A stretch of DNA of 64,000 nucleotides from Phlebiopsis flavidoalba. Its lineage: Eukaryota > Basidiomycota > Agaricomycetes > Polyporales > Phanerochaetaceae. Where the stretch lies: contig JAOCPU010000033.1 in the NCBI GenBank assembly GCA_035772785.1, positions 1 through 64,000 of the forward strand. The letters are read 5' to 3'. Every line of letters starts with the position of its first letter. Position 1 is the first letter of the stretch. The position numbers and the translations under genes were made by a program. The notes under the pieces are model-generated. The model made no database searches and was not told the origin of the DNA. It saw only the letters and a program-made list of their open reading frames with translations. Below are positions 23,295 through 35,479 of the stretch, piece by piece.

Positions 23295-24935
23295 ACCAAT
23301 CGGCGTATGCCGCACAAATGCCTCGAGGCGAAAATTGCCTCGGCCCCGCCCCGCTACCCCCATCCGCGTATTATAAACTCTCGCACCCCCCTCCCCGCTC
23401 GCGTCCCGATCTTGCTCTTCCTCACTCCGCGGGCTCTCCCCTATCTATGCCCTCCACTTAGTGCCCCCCATCCTACATAGCTTAGGCACTCGCGCTTCCT
23501 TGTCTTTGTCTCCTCGACACACACTCCCATCTCATCCCCAAGAAACGACGTCGTGCTGTCTATAGCATCCGACGTTGGGCGAAAAGCCACAGCGAGAGCT
23601 CGATGGGGGGTACGTCTTTTATTCCTCATTGCTCCTCGATGTTAATGCTCCCTTGGCATCTCTTTGACCTCAAGCCAGCCATCTACTGGTGTTCAAAGCG
23701 AAAGGTCTTAGCCCAGAGGGATTTCTTTCTTTCTCAGGGCCGTATACAACTGCTTGCGCCGAACATGCCCGCCCGATTTCCCCAGTACGTTAGCCTGTTT
23801 GCCTCGATCTGTCAACCTCGTCGGCACGAGATAAAACTGGGAGTACGTCGTGAGGTTACCCACTCACACGTCGCGGTATCCCCTCGGTACCCAAACAGCC
23901 CTCTGGGAGCATTACGCACTGCTTTGTCCCTCACACACTGTGCTTTCAGTCCCCTACAACTGTCGCAAGCCTTGGGCCCCTCCCCGCGCCGGGGACAATC
24001 AACCCTTCTGCCCTGGATGCGACTCATCGCTCCTATCTCCCCCCGAGAACGACCATCGGACGTTCGAGCCAGGCTCGCGCTCGAGCACGGCGCTTTGAGT
24101 TACATCAACTTTTTGCTATTGGTCGTCGTTCCGGTCATCCCCGAGCTCTTGCGCCTGTCTTCACCCATTTGCTCAAGCTCGCTCTTGGCTCGCCACCATC
24201 AGACCGCTCTGACTCGGGAACTGGGCTGCCTGGGGTCCTCTCTTTCAAATTCCTACGCCAGGGGGTCGCATTATCCGGTCTTTGTCGCTCTAGGACGCAA
24301 CCGTGACTTCCGTTTTGGGTACGCGACCATGAGGAACCGGACCCTTATGACCTCTATCGCATGGCTGCCAAGTGCTGAGGAAGATCTTCTGCCTGGCGAT
24401 ACGGCTGGCTTTCCCCCCCGAACCAGCCTGGCCCATTCTGGCCGCAAACCTCAGTCATTTTAGCCTGCCTCTTCACCATCTTGCTGGCCAGTAATCTTCA
24501 AACACGCTGTTTCTCAACCACGTGCCCGGCCACGACCCGGGGGGGAATCCCTGCGTTTTTGCACCAAGAAGACGATCTCGTTCGAGAAATCGTGGACTTT
24601 CAACATTTGTGCTACCACGCACGAGGAGGGCGTAATTTTGTCTTTGGCTAAGGCGAAGTCTCCTGGTCATTCCCCCCTTGATATTCTGTGGCGCGCGGGT
24701 CAAATATCTTCTGAGCTGCGCAAACGCGGCGACGCGCCCTGTGAGGAGACGCCGTTTGCACGATCAGTCGCTCGCAAGATCCCCCCCCCCCCCTCGATGC
24801 TGCGCTCAAGTGCAACCCTCGCCGCCGCTGGGTACAATAGAACACTTCATACTGTGTCATACTGCCAGCTGCTACGTGTTCCAACACATCATAGTGTAGG
24901 TTCAAGAACATGCAATGACAAGATTTTGATTATAT
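23295..24935. repeat. Duplicated unit, copy A (conserved, coding direction uncertain)
   Basis: Aligns in inverted orientation with 48890-50405. Shared stretches include the AT-box area (TATTATAAACTC at 23370; ATATATAAAG in copy B), AAAATTGCCTCGGCCC, the DNA for PGCDSSLLSP, and a 3' part with TGATTATATAG. Read on the minus strand (parallel to the neighbouring reductase) it gives ACDSCRGLKAQC, like half of a Zn2Cys6 cluster, at 23900-23970. Read on the plus strand, a 286-codon frame at 23603-24463 is open and follows the AT box. The two copies conserve both readings, and indels prevent a decision. Possibly a zinc-cluster protein; not assigned. Confidence 0.5.
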
Positions 24936-25149
24936 AGAATCTTGTGTATATACCCAATCCGAATACAAACCACTTGGTCACATCCTCCGACAGTCGACTG
25001 AACTCCGGTTATTCCACAAGCCGCACGGATAGTCAAGCTACGCACGCAGCACCGCGACACAGCTACCAATCTACGAAGACGGGCATCAGCAATAAACTGA
25101 CGCTAAGACGCAGAGGACACGTACTGCGTACGGACTCAGGCATGAAGAT

Positions 25150-27837
25150 ACAACCTCTTTGCACCGCCGAACCCATCCATAATATCAGAACTCATGGGCT
25201 CACACTGAACAACCGCATTAAACGCACATCGCATACGAACGACTCAGGTCCACACGCTGCCGCACCAAAAAAGTTAGTGTCCCAGCTCGAATCCCATACC
25301 GCCAGCCCGTACTCACCAGCAAACGCAAATCCCGCGCGCCAGGGCTCGCCTCCGCACACGCAGTCTGGACAATCGCACAAAATCGTCAAATCCGGACGAC
25401 CGGGGTGTACGCTATCCTCGTTGCTGGAGATTTCGTCGTCATGAATCTTGCCGGACTCGACGTCGGTGGTGTCGTCGCCGGTGACGAAGACACGGACGGG
25501 CAAACGTCGCGCCGGCGGGCGGCCGCGAAGTTGGATGCCTGTGCGAGTGCGGCCCGGTGGTCCATGCGGGCTGGAATCTTTGGTGGTACGGGGTGGTGAG
25601 CTTGGGCTACGCGTGTGAAGCTTGCGTGACATACCGGTATGGGGCGTACGGCGAAGATGAATTCGGATGTGGCGACAGCGGATAGAGTTGAAGCGTTCGT
25701 GCGAGGTCCATGAGGATAGGTGAGTGTGAATGTGGCACCTAGAACGGCGATGAGTATCACGCCTGAAGAAAAACATGAGTAGACGCATTCCACTTCCACC
25801 TGGCCGATGAGGTACCCACTCTTCTGGAATGCTCTCGAAGCGGAGGTCGGAGAGACCACCGTAGAGCCCGTCCAAAAGAGCGCTGTTCCCTGAGCTGTCT
25901 TGGCTACCATGTCTTGCAGCACCTTCGTAGCGTCCGCCACTGCGGACACGAATGAAGATTAGCTCGATCGTCGCGGCATGCCTTCCCCGCCTTCAATTCC
26001 TCTGGTAACGTTTCGTAGGCGTCGTTGAAAGGATGCGTGCTGAGCGAGGTGGAGGCCCGGCCGAAGAGGGCGCAGAAGAAACCAGGACGCTTTTTGCCTA
26101 TCATGGAGGGACACCATGTTGACCGGCTTGCCACTTGAAGAACCGCGCGGGGGGGCATGCGAACGTGTGACCTTCACCATGTCTGGGTCTTCCAGTTGCT
26201 CGATGGTGTATGGAGGAGAAACCGAGAGGCGCTGGGCCAGAGGGTGCGCTACGACTTGAATGAGGCATGCAGAGCCGTATATCGCGAGGGTCGCCCAGAA
26301 GTAGTCCCCTGAGGGGGGAAGTCAGGGTGAAGTCGACATGGATGAAGAGTGCAGACATGAAGATTCCGGATGCACTTTTGAGGTCGTGTCAGTAAGGTGA
26401 AAGACCATAGATAGAAAAAGGACATACATGAAATGAAGCGTTCTTGAACGTCTCGTAGATGCTATCGGTTGCGAACGATCCCCCAAGGACATGAAGATAA
26501 AGGGGGGTATGTCTAGGTGGGCGCTTTATGCGGGGGGGGGATGCTGAAGGCGTGGGAGGGGTAGCGGGAGCACGGATGACGCTCGGTAACTATGCACACC
26601 TGAGTTACAAAGAGCAAGCAGACCCCGGTCCAGTGTAGAATGATGAGCTCGTGGGGGGTCTTCGGGGCGTGTTCACTGGCCATCTCGTCCCAATGCGGTA
26701 TATTATGTTGACGATGAATGGGAAGGTAATGGTCACAGCAACGAGGTGGAAATAGAGGTCGTGAGTGTTGCGACCATGTTTAGACCTAGAGGCGTGGCAG
26801 TGAGGGTCGGGGTAAGGAGAAAGAGCGGCGCAGACAAGCACTGAAACAGTTGGCGGTCTCAGCGATGGAAAAACCTTGGAGTCTCTCGGTGCTTAGGGGA
26901 TGACCCAGTTGGATCCATGCCGATAAAAGATCATCTGGACGCTTGGTCGCAAAGGTCACTACGTGCACAACATAGTGATGGTCAGTAAGAGCCCGAAGGC
27001 TTATCCTCGAGAAGAACGGCGAGACGGATGACCGCACAATGCATGTAGTTGCATGATTGCATCGGGGGGGGGGGGGGAATATCCGCCCGCGAGCCGGGTG
27101 GTAAGCAAGGGTAAAATGAAAGAGAAACGGGGTGAGAAAGGACTTATGTCCCCATATTGCATGTTCGGGGCTCAAGGGGAGAAGGTGTGTAAAAATAATG
27201 GTCGGAACAGTAGAGAGCGGGTGGCTAGAAAGTGTAAGTGGCGTAGTGAATTATAAGAAGCCGTTCAGGTTCTGAAAAAACCCGTCGAGGGAAAGAGAGA
27301 AATATACCCATGACGGAATACAAAAGATACCATCAACTGCGATAAATGGAGCCTGTGATGGGAAGGAGAGTAGTAAGTTGAGATTTGAAATGGAGCTGTG
27401 GCTGGCCAGTGGTAGCATAGCGATAGCGCTGCGGTCAGCCTGTCGCAAATGCCTGGGGCACGAGCGGCCTTGTGCTGTCACTGTAGATTCGTATTAGCTA
27501 CGCGTTCTCGACGAGTTATGACATAAAACTGACCGTTGTGTAACCCTTTTCGAGCGATATTGCGAAAAGACAATGTAGTAGTGCCATGAAAGCGACCCCA
27601 GCGCACAGAAACTCGATCGTTGTGTACGCATAATCCCAGTCGGAGGTGTACCACTATCCGCGGTGATAGTCAGCGGAAAGATATGGTACAAAGTTAGACA
27701 GTTGTGTACATACATCGTGCCAACGTTCTCGTATGAGAAGTGGCTTGCTCAGCGGTCATCTTCGAGTAGTCGTAGCCGCTGGGGAACGCGTGAGGAGTGC
27801 CAGGTGACGTGGGCTATCGAGGCCAGATTAAGCCCAT
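25150..27837 (-). CDS. Ferric/cupric reductase transmembrane protein, copy A
   Basis: The start is ATG at 27837, giving MGLIWP and then an in-frame stop caused by local indels. Copy B reads MGLIWLKSPVTWHS from the same DNA. Pieces on the minus strand match copy B in order: YTTIEFLCAGVAFMALLH (27540-27590, a better reading than copy B), membrane segments at 26.6-27.2 kb, SALFIHVDF (about 26345), LSTHPF (about 26025-26045, FAD-binding HPF motif), the DNA for DGPYGG (about 25860-25880), CRHIRIHL and the C-terminal FVCDV region (about 25235). The product should be a FRE-type metalloreductase that moves electrons from NADPH through FAD and two hemes across the plasma membrane to Fe(III) or Cu(II). 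It is more disrupted than copy B, so it may be a failing gene, but copy B also has indels and noise may explain both. Confidence 0.75.
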
Positions 27838-28258
27838 GCGTGCTTGAATTCTGGGAAGGGATGTGAATGATGAGTGTCCAGAGGCAGTCGACGGAGCGAG
27901 CAGGGACAGGTAAGGAGGGAAGGACTTTTGCAATATAAATATCTGCGAGGTCTATTCGTCCGAGGAGCCCGGAGGCGCGATATAATCCAGTATTTTACGG
28001 TGTAATTGTAATCTTTTCGCTGCATGGCGATTAAAATGGCTAGACGCATAGAGGGGGGTGGTTGGAGGACGAGGGTGGGATCTGAGAGGGATCTTGAAAA
28101 AGATTTTTCACCCAAGACCCTCTCTGTGGTGGGATGCTTGGCATCGGCGCCTCTCATCTTGCCCGTTCTGGCTGGTGGGAGGAGGATAATAACCGCAGGC
28201 GATGCCTCGTCCAGGAGTGTGCAACAGTCCATCCTTCGCATCTCAGCCCTCCTAAAAC
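27838..28258. promoter_or_regulatory. Divergent promoter between reductase and copper transporter, copy A
   Basis: 421 bases separate the start codons of the minus-strand reductase and the plus-strand transporter. A GATATTTATATTGC box (minus sense, near 27930-27945) lies about 100 bases before the reductase start and is kept in copy B, as are the flanking CACCGTAAAATACTGG segment and the CGACTGCCTCTGGACACTCATCA leader. Shared control of both genes is likely; no metal-response element is identified. Confidence 0.6.
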
Positions 28259-28914
28259 ATGGACATGTCTGGAAGCGACTCCGATGAGCTCGAACTCCAC
28301 CTCGTCGAGCTCGACCATGGACATGTCTTCGAGTATGATGATGAAGATGTACTTACACTTCACTCCGGGAGACATGCTCTTCTTTCAAAGCGTCGTCCCT
28401 ACCTCAGCGGGTGCAGTATTCGGTGCCTGCCTCATATTCTTTGTCATCTCCGTATTCTACCGCTGGCTCCGCGCTTTTCATCGAGGCGTGGAGATGAGGT
28501 TCGCCGTTCGGTATGTTGGTGTATGCATGCCACAGTAATTGTCTAAACTTTCCACAGTGCACAGAGACTGGCGCTTTGCCAAAATGCTGAGCACGAATGT
28601 GCCGAGTCTTTCGACCAGCACAGCACGTCCAAAGACTCGGAGCCCCAGTGTATCATCGGTCGTACGAGGGCTCCTCCTCATACCCCGACAAGTCATTCTG
28701 TCCCAAGAAATCGGCCGCGGGCTTATTACAGAATTGGAGGAGATCATTCACTATCTTCTCATGCTTGTGGTGATGTAAGTCCAGCCTTCTCGACGTCTTG
28801 GCAGGTTTGAAGTTTACCAGCGTTCAAGGACGTTCAACGCGGGGTACATTATTTCTATCATTCTAGGCGCTGTTGTGGGTGAGGGTGGCGTTCGGGAGGA
28901 TGAATCGCGCTTAG
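28259..28914 (+). CDS. Ctr-family copper transporter, copy A
   Basis: Start is ATG at 28259 (MDMSGSDS). One inserted base after codon 8 shifts the frame; the continuing protein reads MSSNSTSSSSTMDMSSS, then MMMKMYLHFTPGDMLFF, a Met-rich extracellular part. TM1 is AGAVFGACLIFFVISVFYRW, ending at a GTATGT donor. Exon 2 ends IGRGLITELEEIIHYLLMLVVM with the MxxxM motif of TM2. A GTAAGT intron and the last exon follow: TFNAGYIISIILGAVVGE (GxxxG of TM3), one inserted G, and a tail ending MNRA with TAG at 28912. Ctr proteins are trimeric high-affinity Cu(I) channels of the plasma or vacuolar membrane. QSVVPTSA here versus DTIAPSSA in copy B shows true divergence between the two copies. Confidence 0.85.
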
Positions 28915-31397
28915 CCTTCTAAGAAGTCGCAACAAATAGGCGAAGGCTGAAGTCCAGATCATAACTTATGTTTGTTAGTTCATTCATGTTGTACAGTATA
29001 TAGTCAGAGCTGTGACCCACCTACGTCTCTTCCCAGATTCTTGTTACGGAGCATTTGTAGTCACCTTAAGATAGATCGCTAGGCAGTAGACCGTGTCAGC
29101 GACTTGGAGTCGTCGGACGTGCGACTTCGGGTCCTCACAATGATATGAAGTCTACCAACTGAATGTTCGATGATACCTGGGTCTTTTGCTCTCGTTAGTC
29201 AGTGTGACGGGTAAGCCTACATGTCAAACTCGTTACAATTTCCCTCCTACCTACCACAGAAAAACTGTTCCAGGATGTGCATTGTTGATGTATGCCGTTG
29301 CACGATTATGATGTACGAGCGTTGCACGAGGAGCGTCGTCTGGGCTCGTTCGCAAGAGAAGCGCCTGGAGGTATTTGGCTTTGTTGGGATCCAAGGGATT
29401 TGATTACGTCAGCGGCTCATGAGCCCCTGTCGGCTGAGGCTTGCCACTGCCGGGCTCAACTGCAGTCCAGCGTCATATTTTTGTGTTCCCTACGATGGCG
29501 GCCAAACTCTTACTTTCCCCCAGTCAGTTATCTGATAATTGGTAGATGGTACTTGGTGTCCTGATTGTGGAGAGTTCTGCAGAGGGCGACTCGACACGTA
29601 TCGATCTAACTAGTCAGAATGTCAGGGGTCCTTGTGTCGATGTTGAGGAGGAATATCATATATCTGATGACGCTCAAGATACATCCGCTGCGGTCTACAC
29701 GCAACTCCTTAGAATTGTGGGGATGGACAAGACTTACCTTTCCGCGGAATGAGCACAGCTAACACTACCTCGGTGCGCAGGAATAAGGTCGTCGGTGCGC
29801 GAACTCTAATTTTGATTTGTACGCGATCGCGGGCTGCTTTCGTGGTATGTAGTCCAACGTGATACAACCAGGCGCGGGTCTTGGGCAAAGCGAAGGAGCG
29901 CATTTTTACTGACGCTGCTGGCCAGTCTCCGACCTTAGTCTATACCCGTCTGCATGACGAGACATCATCGTGTGTCTGGACAACTAACATCCCACTGATC
30001 ACAAGAACCTAAACAGAATAATCATGATTTCACCAGATCCCTCCTCTAATATACCCTTTGAGTCCCCGGAAGCGACGTGTTCACTTCCCCGCCCTCTTTT
30101 CAACGCTGGCCGTTTCTCGGATTTCTACATGCTAGTCACTCTCGCTGGTACGTACGGCATCTCGCTGGTTGGAGGTATAGTGTTGCCACCCTTGTGAGTC
30201 AATCTCGTAATCTGTACGAAGAAGCGATGCTCATAGGGGCCTTCGATGCCACAGCCTGTATGGATTGTCGTGCGCAGGCCAGACCTGTCGTTACAATGTC
30301 TTGCCCTCGAATTCAAGGATTTTATTATGGCTCGTGAGTGAACCTATACAATCATTCGCAGGGCTCACTTCATAATTCGCGCGTTATAGGTGAATACCCT
30401 GTGGTACGAAATTCATGCACAGGAACCATTGCCACGCAACACTATTCAAAACGTCTCATAGGCTGATCGATACCCTTCATTTGTCTTTCATGGCCGCTTC
30501 TCTCTATGATTATTTGGTGCTACAGCGCAAAACCTCGCACCTCGGAACCACCGCATCTTGGTAAAGTTTGCTTATAATAATTTGGCATAGCTTCCGACTA
30601 AATATACACAGGACCGACGGGGGTTTGCTCTTCGCACGTTCTCCTCATATCTAATTCGCTGAGCGGTAAATCTCCACTTGCAGGTCGTCCTACTTTTAGC
30701 GGTACGGCACTGACCTCTGTCATTGAATGTTTCGCTCACTCGAGGTAGAACTAGAACGGAAGCGATCTTCTCGTCCGGGGGTAACTGGTCCGATAGGCTT
30801 TGATATCTACGCTTCTCATATACTTACGATGCCGCATTATCTGCAGATATTTATCTCTAGGATATGTCAGCGTAAGCACTCATCACTTCTCAACTTATAA
30901 AGCGAACCCGGCTAAAGCTGTAAATCAGTTACCCAGAACAATGTAGTTCCTCATGGTCTCGCTAGTAAGATGCCCCAAACTCCCATAGAAGAGTGTGTGA
31001 CAAATCGTCCCATCAGGGAGCATTAGTCTTCGTCACTGGTGGTGAGTTCGTTCCCGGTTTTGCTGAAACCTACTCATGACCTGACCGTTTTTCCATCTTT
31101 GTTACTTTTTTGCAAAGTCGCTATTGGAATCAGGTAAGCACCCTTTTTTTTATTTTTTTTCGTGCACATTTCTTTTTTTCGACAAAGTTTTTCTTTTTTT
31201 TCTTGAGGCTGGACAGTCAGGTACACCAAAAAACGTGAGACGTACCACACCCCCACACAAGAAGCCTCTAACACCCACTCCAACCATCCAGCATGCGGGA
31301 TCCTCCTGTACACTCCCTCCTCGTCCTCTGCTCTTACCCACTTACTCAACCCACCACACCCAGACTAAACACCGCCGCCCGCCTCCATCGCACTCAC
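28915..31397. other. No confident gene; one possible N-terminal exon
   Basis: The ATG at 30024 opens 58 codons with a membrane-like end (FYMLVTLAGTYGISLVGGIV), ending close to a GTGAGT donor at about 30195. It could be the first exon of a membrane protein, but following exons are not clear. 31140-31200 is T-rich (polypyrimidine), matching an upstream region for the gene fragment that follows. Confidence 0.35.
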
Positions 31398-32112
31398 GAT
31401 GGCCGTACGTCCCGCCCCCCTCCCTCCCCCAACCTTCCTACACCACCCCGCAGTTCCCCGTCAAAACGGCCCTCGCGCATCTCATCCGCAGCGTCCGACA
31501 TCGCGATATCGCTCGCCCTGACCGTCCTCCTCATCCGCTTCCGCGACGCGTCGAACTCGTGAGTTCGCCAGCGGCGTGCGCAATAACTTGTACTGAATAG
31601 AAGTGGTAGCGCGCAGCCGCTCGTGCGCCGGCTCATGCGGTACGCGGTCAGCGCGGGCGTGTGGCCGAGGTGCGCCCCGCCCCCTCCCTGCCTTTGGAGC
31701 GTCCACTGACTGGGTAGACAGCGTCATCGCGCTGACGAGCCTCGTCTCGGTACGTGGCCGTTCCCTCCCTCCCCACGAGCCAGAGCGACCTTGGTGGAGC
31801 ATGACTCAAAGGAAGCAGTACGTCGCCGTAGCTCGAAGAGCTGTGACATCAGCATCGCGCTCCTCCTTCGTGCTGCCACACGGTACGCCCCCTCCTCTCC
31901 CTCCCAGCGCGCCCCGCGCTCACGCACACACAGCGACGGTGAACACCAATGCTCGCGATGCTCAACGCGCGCGCGCCACGAGCAGCGCGCCCGCAGCCCC
32001 AAACGCAGCGCGCACACCACAAGCAGCGGGCCCCATGTCGCCGCTTGCCTTCGGGCGGGCGATGGTGTTCTCCTGCACGCCTGCGCAGGCCAAGGCGACG
32101 CTCGAGTGCTAG
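31398..32112 (+). CDS. C-terminal part of a DUF6534-like 7TM membrane protein
   Basis: Exon-like pieces with typical donors: [20 protein letters not shown] (31480-31550, GTGAGT donor), [16 protein letters not shown] (31617-31665), [10 protein letters not shown] (31722-31750, GTACGT donor) and, in another frame near 31950, [13 protein letters not shown]. The pattern (A-S-D-I-A..L, then R..R..Y..S.G, then L-A-M-L-N-A-R) is that of the last transmembrane part and tail of DUF6534-type proteins found in large numbers in mushrooms. The N-terminal four or so helices are not found upstream, so it is partial. A start at ATG 31398 followed by a donor two codons later is possible. Confidence 0.45.
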
Positions 32113-32248
32113 AGAGGTGGATAGCAGTTGACATTGTATAACCCAAAAAGTGACAGCGATGCGATATGATGTGGATGTGATGTGTAGCTCTGGACTTGGG
32201 GACTATTAACAGGACTATGATACGGGACACTATACCTATATATACCCT

Positions 32249-35035
32249 CTACTTTTTTGTTTGCACTCGCGAGCACGACTTTTTGTACGCCTCTGACATG
32301 TCGCGTTGGACGTTCGGCAGCACGGGTTGATGGTCCTGTATCCCTGTGAGTAAAGAAGCGGGGAGGGGGAGGGACAGACGCACCTTTGTACTCCATCGTG
32401 AACTCGCCCTTGCCCTGCGTCACACCACGGAGCGCGTTCGAGTAGCCAAACATGTCGTTCACGCGACCTCGGCGATAATCGTGAACTCGTCCTAGCGGAC
32501 TTCGCTGTTGACGATGCTACCTCTCCGAGTTATTCAAACTGCTAATCACCGCGCCTATCCCACGCATCAGCACAACGCATATACACAGTGAGAATGGACG
32601 GAGACGCACTCTGGAACTCGGCGGGTGCGGCGCGCTGACGACCTCGACGGTCATGATCGGCTCAGGAGGATGACGCGGCTGCGCCTTGTTGTAGATCTCG
32701 CGCACGGACACTCCCGCCGATGATGGCGAACGGAACGCGAGCCATCGGACGAGTCGACAATGTGCGCGAGACGTCCGTGAGGACGAGGCGGACATGCCCG
32801 TCACGGGCGCGCCCGACAGGCTGCCCTTCTCGCACGCGCCTCGTAGAAGCCCTACGCGCCATCAGCCACCGGCATAGACAGACCTAAAAGGAGAGCGCGC
32901 ACCCTTTTCAACAACTCAGAGGATAAACTATAGTGCGGGATATTCGTGCCCATGACCTCGTTGACCAAAGATGACGTCCTTGCCCGTCTCCATTCGTCCT
33001 TCTCCGCGGGCTCGACCCAGCCCATGACGCGATACCAAAAACTGGCCCGCGCCGCCGGGTCTGCTTCTTGTGCGTGTAGTTGAACTCGGCGCGGTTCGTG
33101 ATCGTCTCGCGGTACGCGACGCGCGGCTTGCCCGTCGTGCACTCGACGTTGTTACTCGCGCCGCATGCGCTCGACGTAGATCTCCAGGTGCAGCTCGCCC
33201 ATGCCAGAAATGATGGTCTGTGATGTCATGTGAGTGAGGGGCTAGTGGAGGAAAGAGGGGAGATACGCACCTCCTTGGACTCCTTGTCAATGTGGACGCG
33301 GAAGGTGGGGTCTTCCCGGCGGAAACGGTTTAAGCGCGCGCGAGAAGTTGGGCGTTTCTTGGCCGTGACGGGTTTTAGCGCCAGAGAGATGACAGGATCG
33401 GGGACAAACATGGAGGACTGTGCACCAGCGCGTCAGCACAGAAAACGCGCACAACAGGGGCGAAGATAAGCTGCATACCATGGTGTAGTTTGGTCGAGCC
33501 GTCGGTGAACGTGTCGCCGGACGCACACTCGATGCCGAACGTGGCGCAGATCTCGCCGGGGCCGATCTCCTCGACGTCCTCCATCTCGTTCGAGTGCATG
33601 CGCACGAGGCGCGAGACCTTGAACCTTCTTGCCGCTGCGCGCGTTGGTAGATGAACCCGCCCTTGCGCATCGAGCCCTGGTACACGCGCATGTAGTCAGC
33701 TGCCCGAAGCGGCCCTCCTCGAGCTTGAACACGCGAGCGCGACGAGCGGGCGGCCGCGGCCGCGGGCACGAGCGCAACGGGCGGCGCGGTCGCGGGAAGC
33801 GTCGTGTCCATCGCCGTCGCCTCGCTCTCGGACGGCGTCGGCAGGTACGCGCACACGCCGTCGAGCATCGTGCTGCACGGCGGTGTTCTTGATCGCGGAG
33901 CCAAGGAACACGGGCGAGAAACTTGAGGGCGCACGTCGCGCGCCGGATCGCGGCGACGAGCTGCGCGGTCGTGGGGTCCTCCTCCATGATCACCATGTCG
34001 CCCATCTCTTCGTCAACCTCGGCCAGCTGCTCGATGAGATGCCACGGCGTTTCTGTCTGCGTCGCGAGCTCGAGCACCTCGGCCGGGATTTCGTCCTTTT
34101 CGATCACCGTTGAACCCTGCAAAACGCATTCGTAGCTGTAAACTGTCGAATGGACACGCAACGCACCCTTTCTCGCCCTCGTGGTAAATAGACTTCCAGC
34201 GGACCAGGTCGACCACACCACGCAGCTCGTCCTCAACACCAATAGGCACCTGCACCGCGGCGGCCGGAATCCTGAAGCTTCGTCCTAATCTGCTCAATAA
34301 CGCGCCAGGGGTTCGCGCCGGGGCGATCCATCTTATTGATAAACGAAATCCGGGGGACGTTGTACCTGCGCATCTGGCGGTCGACGGTGGTCGTCTGTCT
34401 CTGGACGCCCGCGACGGCGCACAGGACGAGCACCGCGCCGTCGAGCACGCGCAGCGCTCGCTCGACCTCGATCGTGAAGTCGACGTGGCCGGGCGTGTCG
34501 ATGATGTTTGATCGAGAAACTCCTCCTTGGACCCCCCGTCGCCGGCGCCGTCCGCGACCCCAGTCGCAGTACGTCGCCGCGCTCTGGATCGTGATGCTCC
34601 CTTCTCCGCGCTCGAGCTCCCATGCTGTCCATCTTCACGCGCCGACGTTGTCGCGGCCGCGCACCTGCCCGCCCACACCACGTCATTAGCTCCCTCGCCC
34701 AGGTTCACAGAAGGCGAAGCGCACCAAGTCTCGTGGATCGCGCTGATGCGCCCCGTGTAGTATAGAATCCGCTCCGTCAGCGTCGTCTTGCCCGAGTCGA
34801 TGTGCGCAGAGATGCCAATGTTCCGCTGGAACCGCAGCCGCGTGTGGTCCGCCTCCGTGAGCTGGTACACGGACGCCGCATCGGGCTTCGCCTTCGCCGC
34901 CGTCGCCGCCGTGCGCCGAGCGCCAGCGAGGCCAGCGTGGCGGGCACCCGGGGCGAGCACCGGAAGGAGGGAGAGGGAGGGAGAGCAGCGCGCGAGGGCG
35001 CGGCGCCCGCACGCACGAGTGTAGAGAGGGCAGCA
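32249..35035 (-). CDS. MEF1: Mitochondrial elongation factor G
   Basis: The start is ATG at 35035, opening an Arg/Ala/Ser-rich presequence. Then [17 protein letters not shown]1 [15 protein letters not shown] (about 34785-34810), [15 protein letters not shown]3 IIDTPGHVD (34480-34506), [15 protein letters not shown]4 INKMDRPG (34324-34342), [34 protein letters not shown], the [13 protein letters not shown] region and [13 protein letters not shown]. Domain IV follows ([19 protein letters not shown] DNA near 33170-33220, [18 protein letters not shown]). It ends [18 protein letters not shown], an intron with donor [19 protein letters not shown] and TAG 32249-32251. It is the GTPase that translocates tRNA-mRNA on mitochondrial ribosomes. 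Four single-base insertions fall in about 100 bases around 34560-34640, yet identity to the family resumes after each. This is a real gene with sequence errors. Confidence 0.92.
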
Positions 35036-35479
35036 TCCTCCCGGCCCGCCGCCGCCGTCGTCGTTTGGGACGAGGGTTCGTTCCGTGCGGTGCGCGCTCT
35101 GCTCCGAAATTTCGCTCGGAGGTCGGCACGTGATCCGTTTTGAGAGGCGCCTGATTGGCGCGAGTGGGCCAATGATGTGGGTACAAAAGGGTTTGGAGGT
35201 GTTTGTTTTCGGGTGGCGTTTGTCTTGTGTTTTTTTTCGTTTTTATGCCGTCAAGCTGGTATTTTTCCAAGAGAAAAATAACGGTGCATTACAACAGTAC
35301 GCAAGAAACATACGATCGGGTTCAAAGTAGCCAGCACAACAACAGCAAGGCCCTGAATAAAAAAACTGTTCGCGACAATTACTCCTCGGATAAAATACGC
35401 TATACCACACCGACCCAAGAAAAACCAAAAGAATTCAACCATAATACAACCCCAAGAAAGATCGCAACGCCTCTAAGAG
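35036..35479. other. Intergenic, no gene
   Basis: Upstream region of MEF1 (minus) and 3' flank of the secreted-protein gene. T-rich and A-rich stretches but no open gene structure. Confidence 0.5.

Noticed and set aside
23812..24027. Confident Zn2Cys6 transcription factor
   Set aside because: Only half of the cysteine pattern is seen, the copy at 49.7-49.9 kb does not keep it cleanly, and the opposite strand is equally open. Kept as an uncertain duplicated unit.
27063..27077. Run of about 14 G as a G-quadruplex signal
   Set aside because: It lies in a poorly resolved part of reductase copy A. Run length is unreliable in this error-prone sequence and a single run is not a quadruplex motif.
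34333..34689. Overlapping plus-strand open frames in the MEF1 region
   Set aside because: They are antisense shadows caused by high GC in MEF1 codons.
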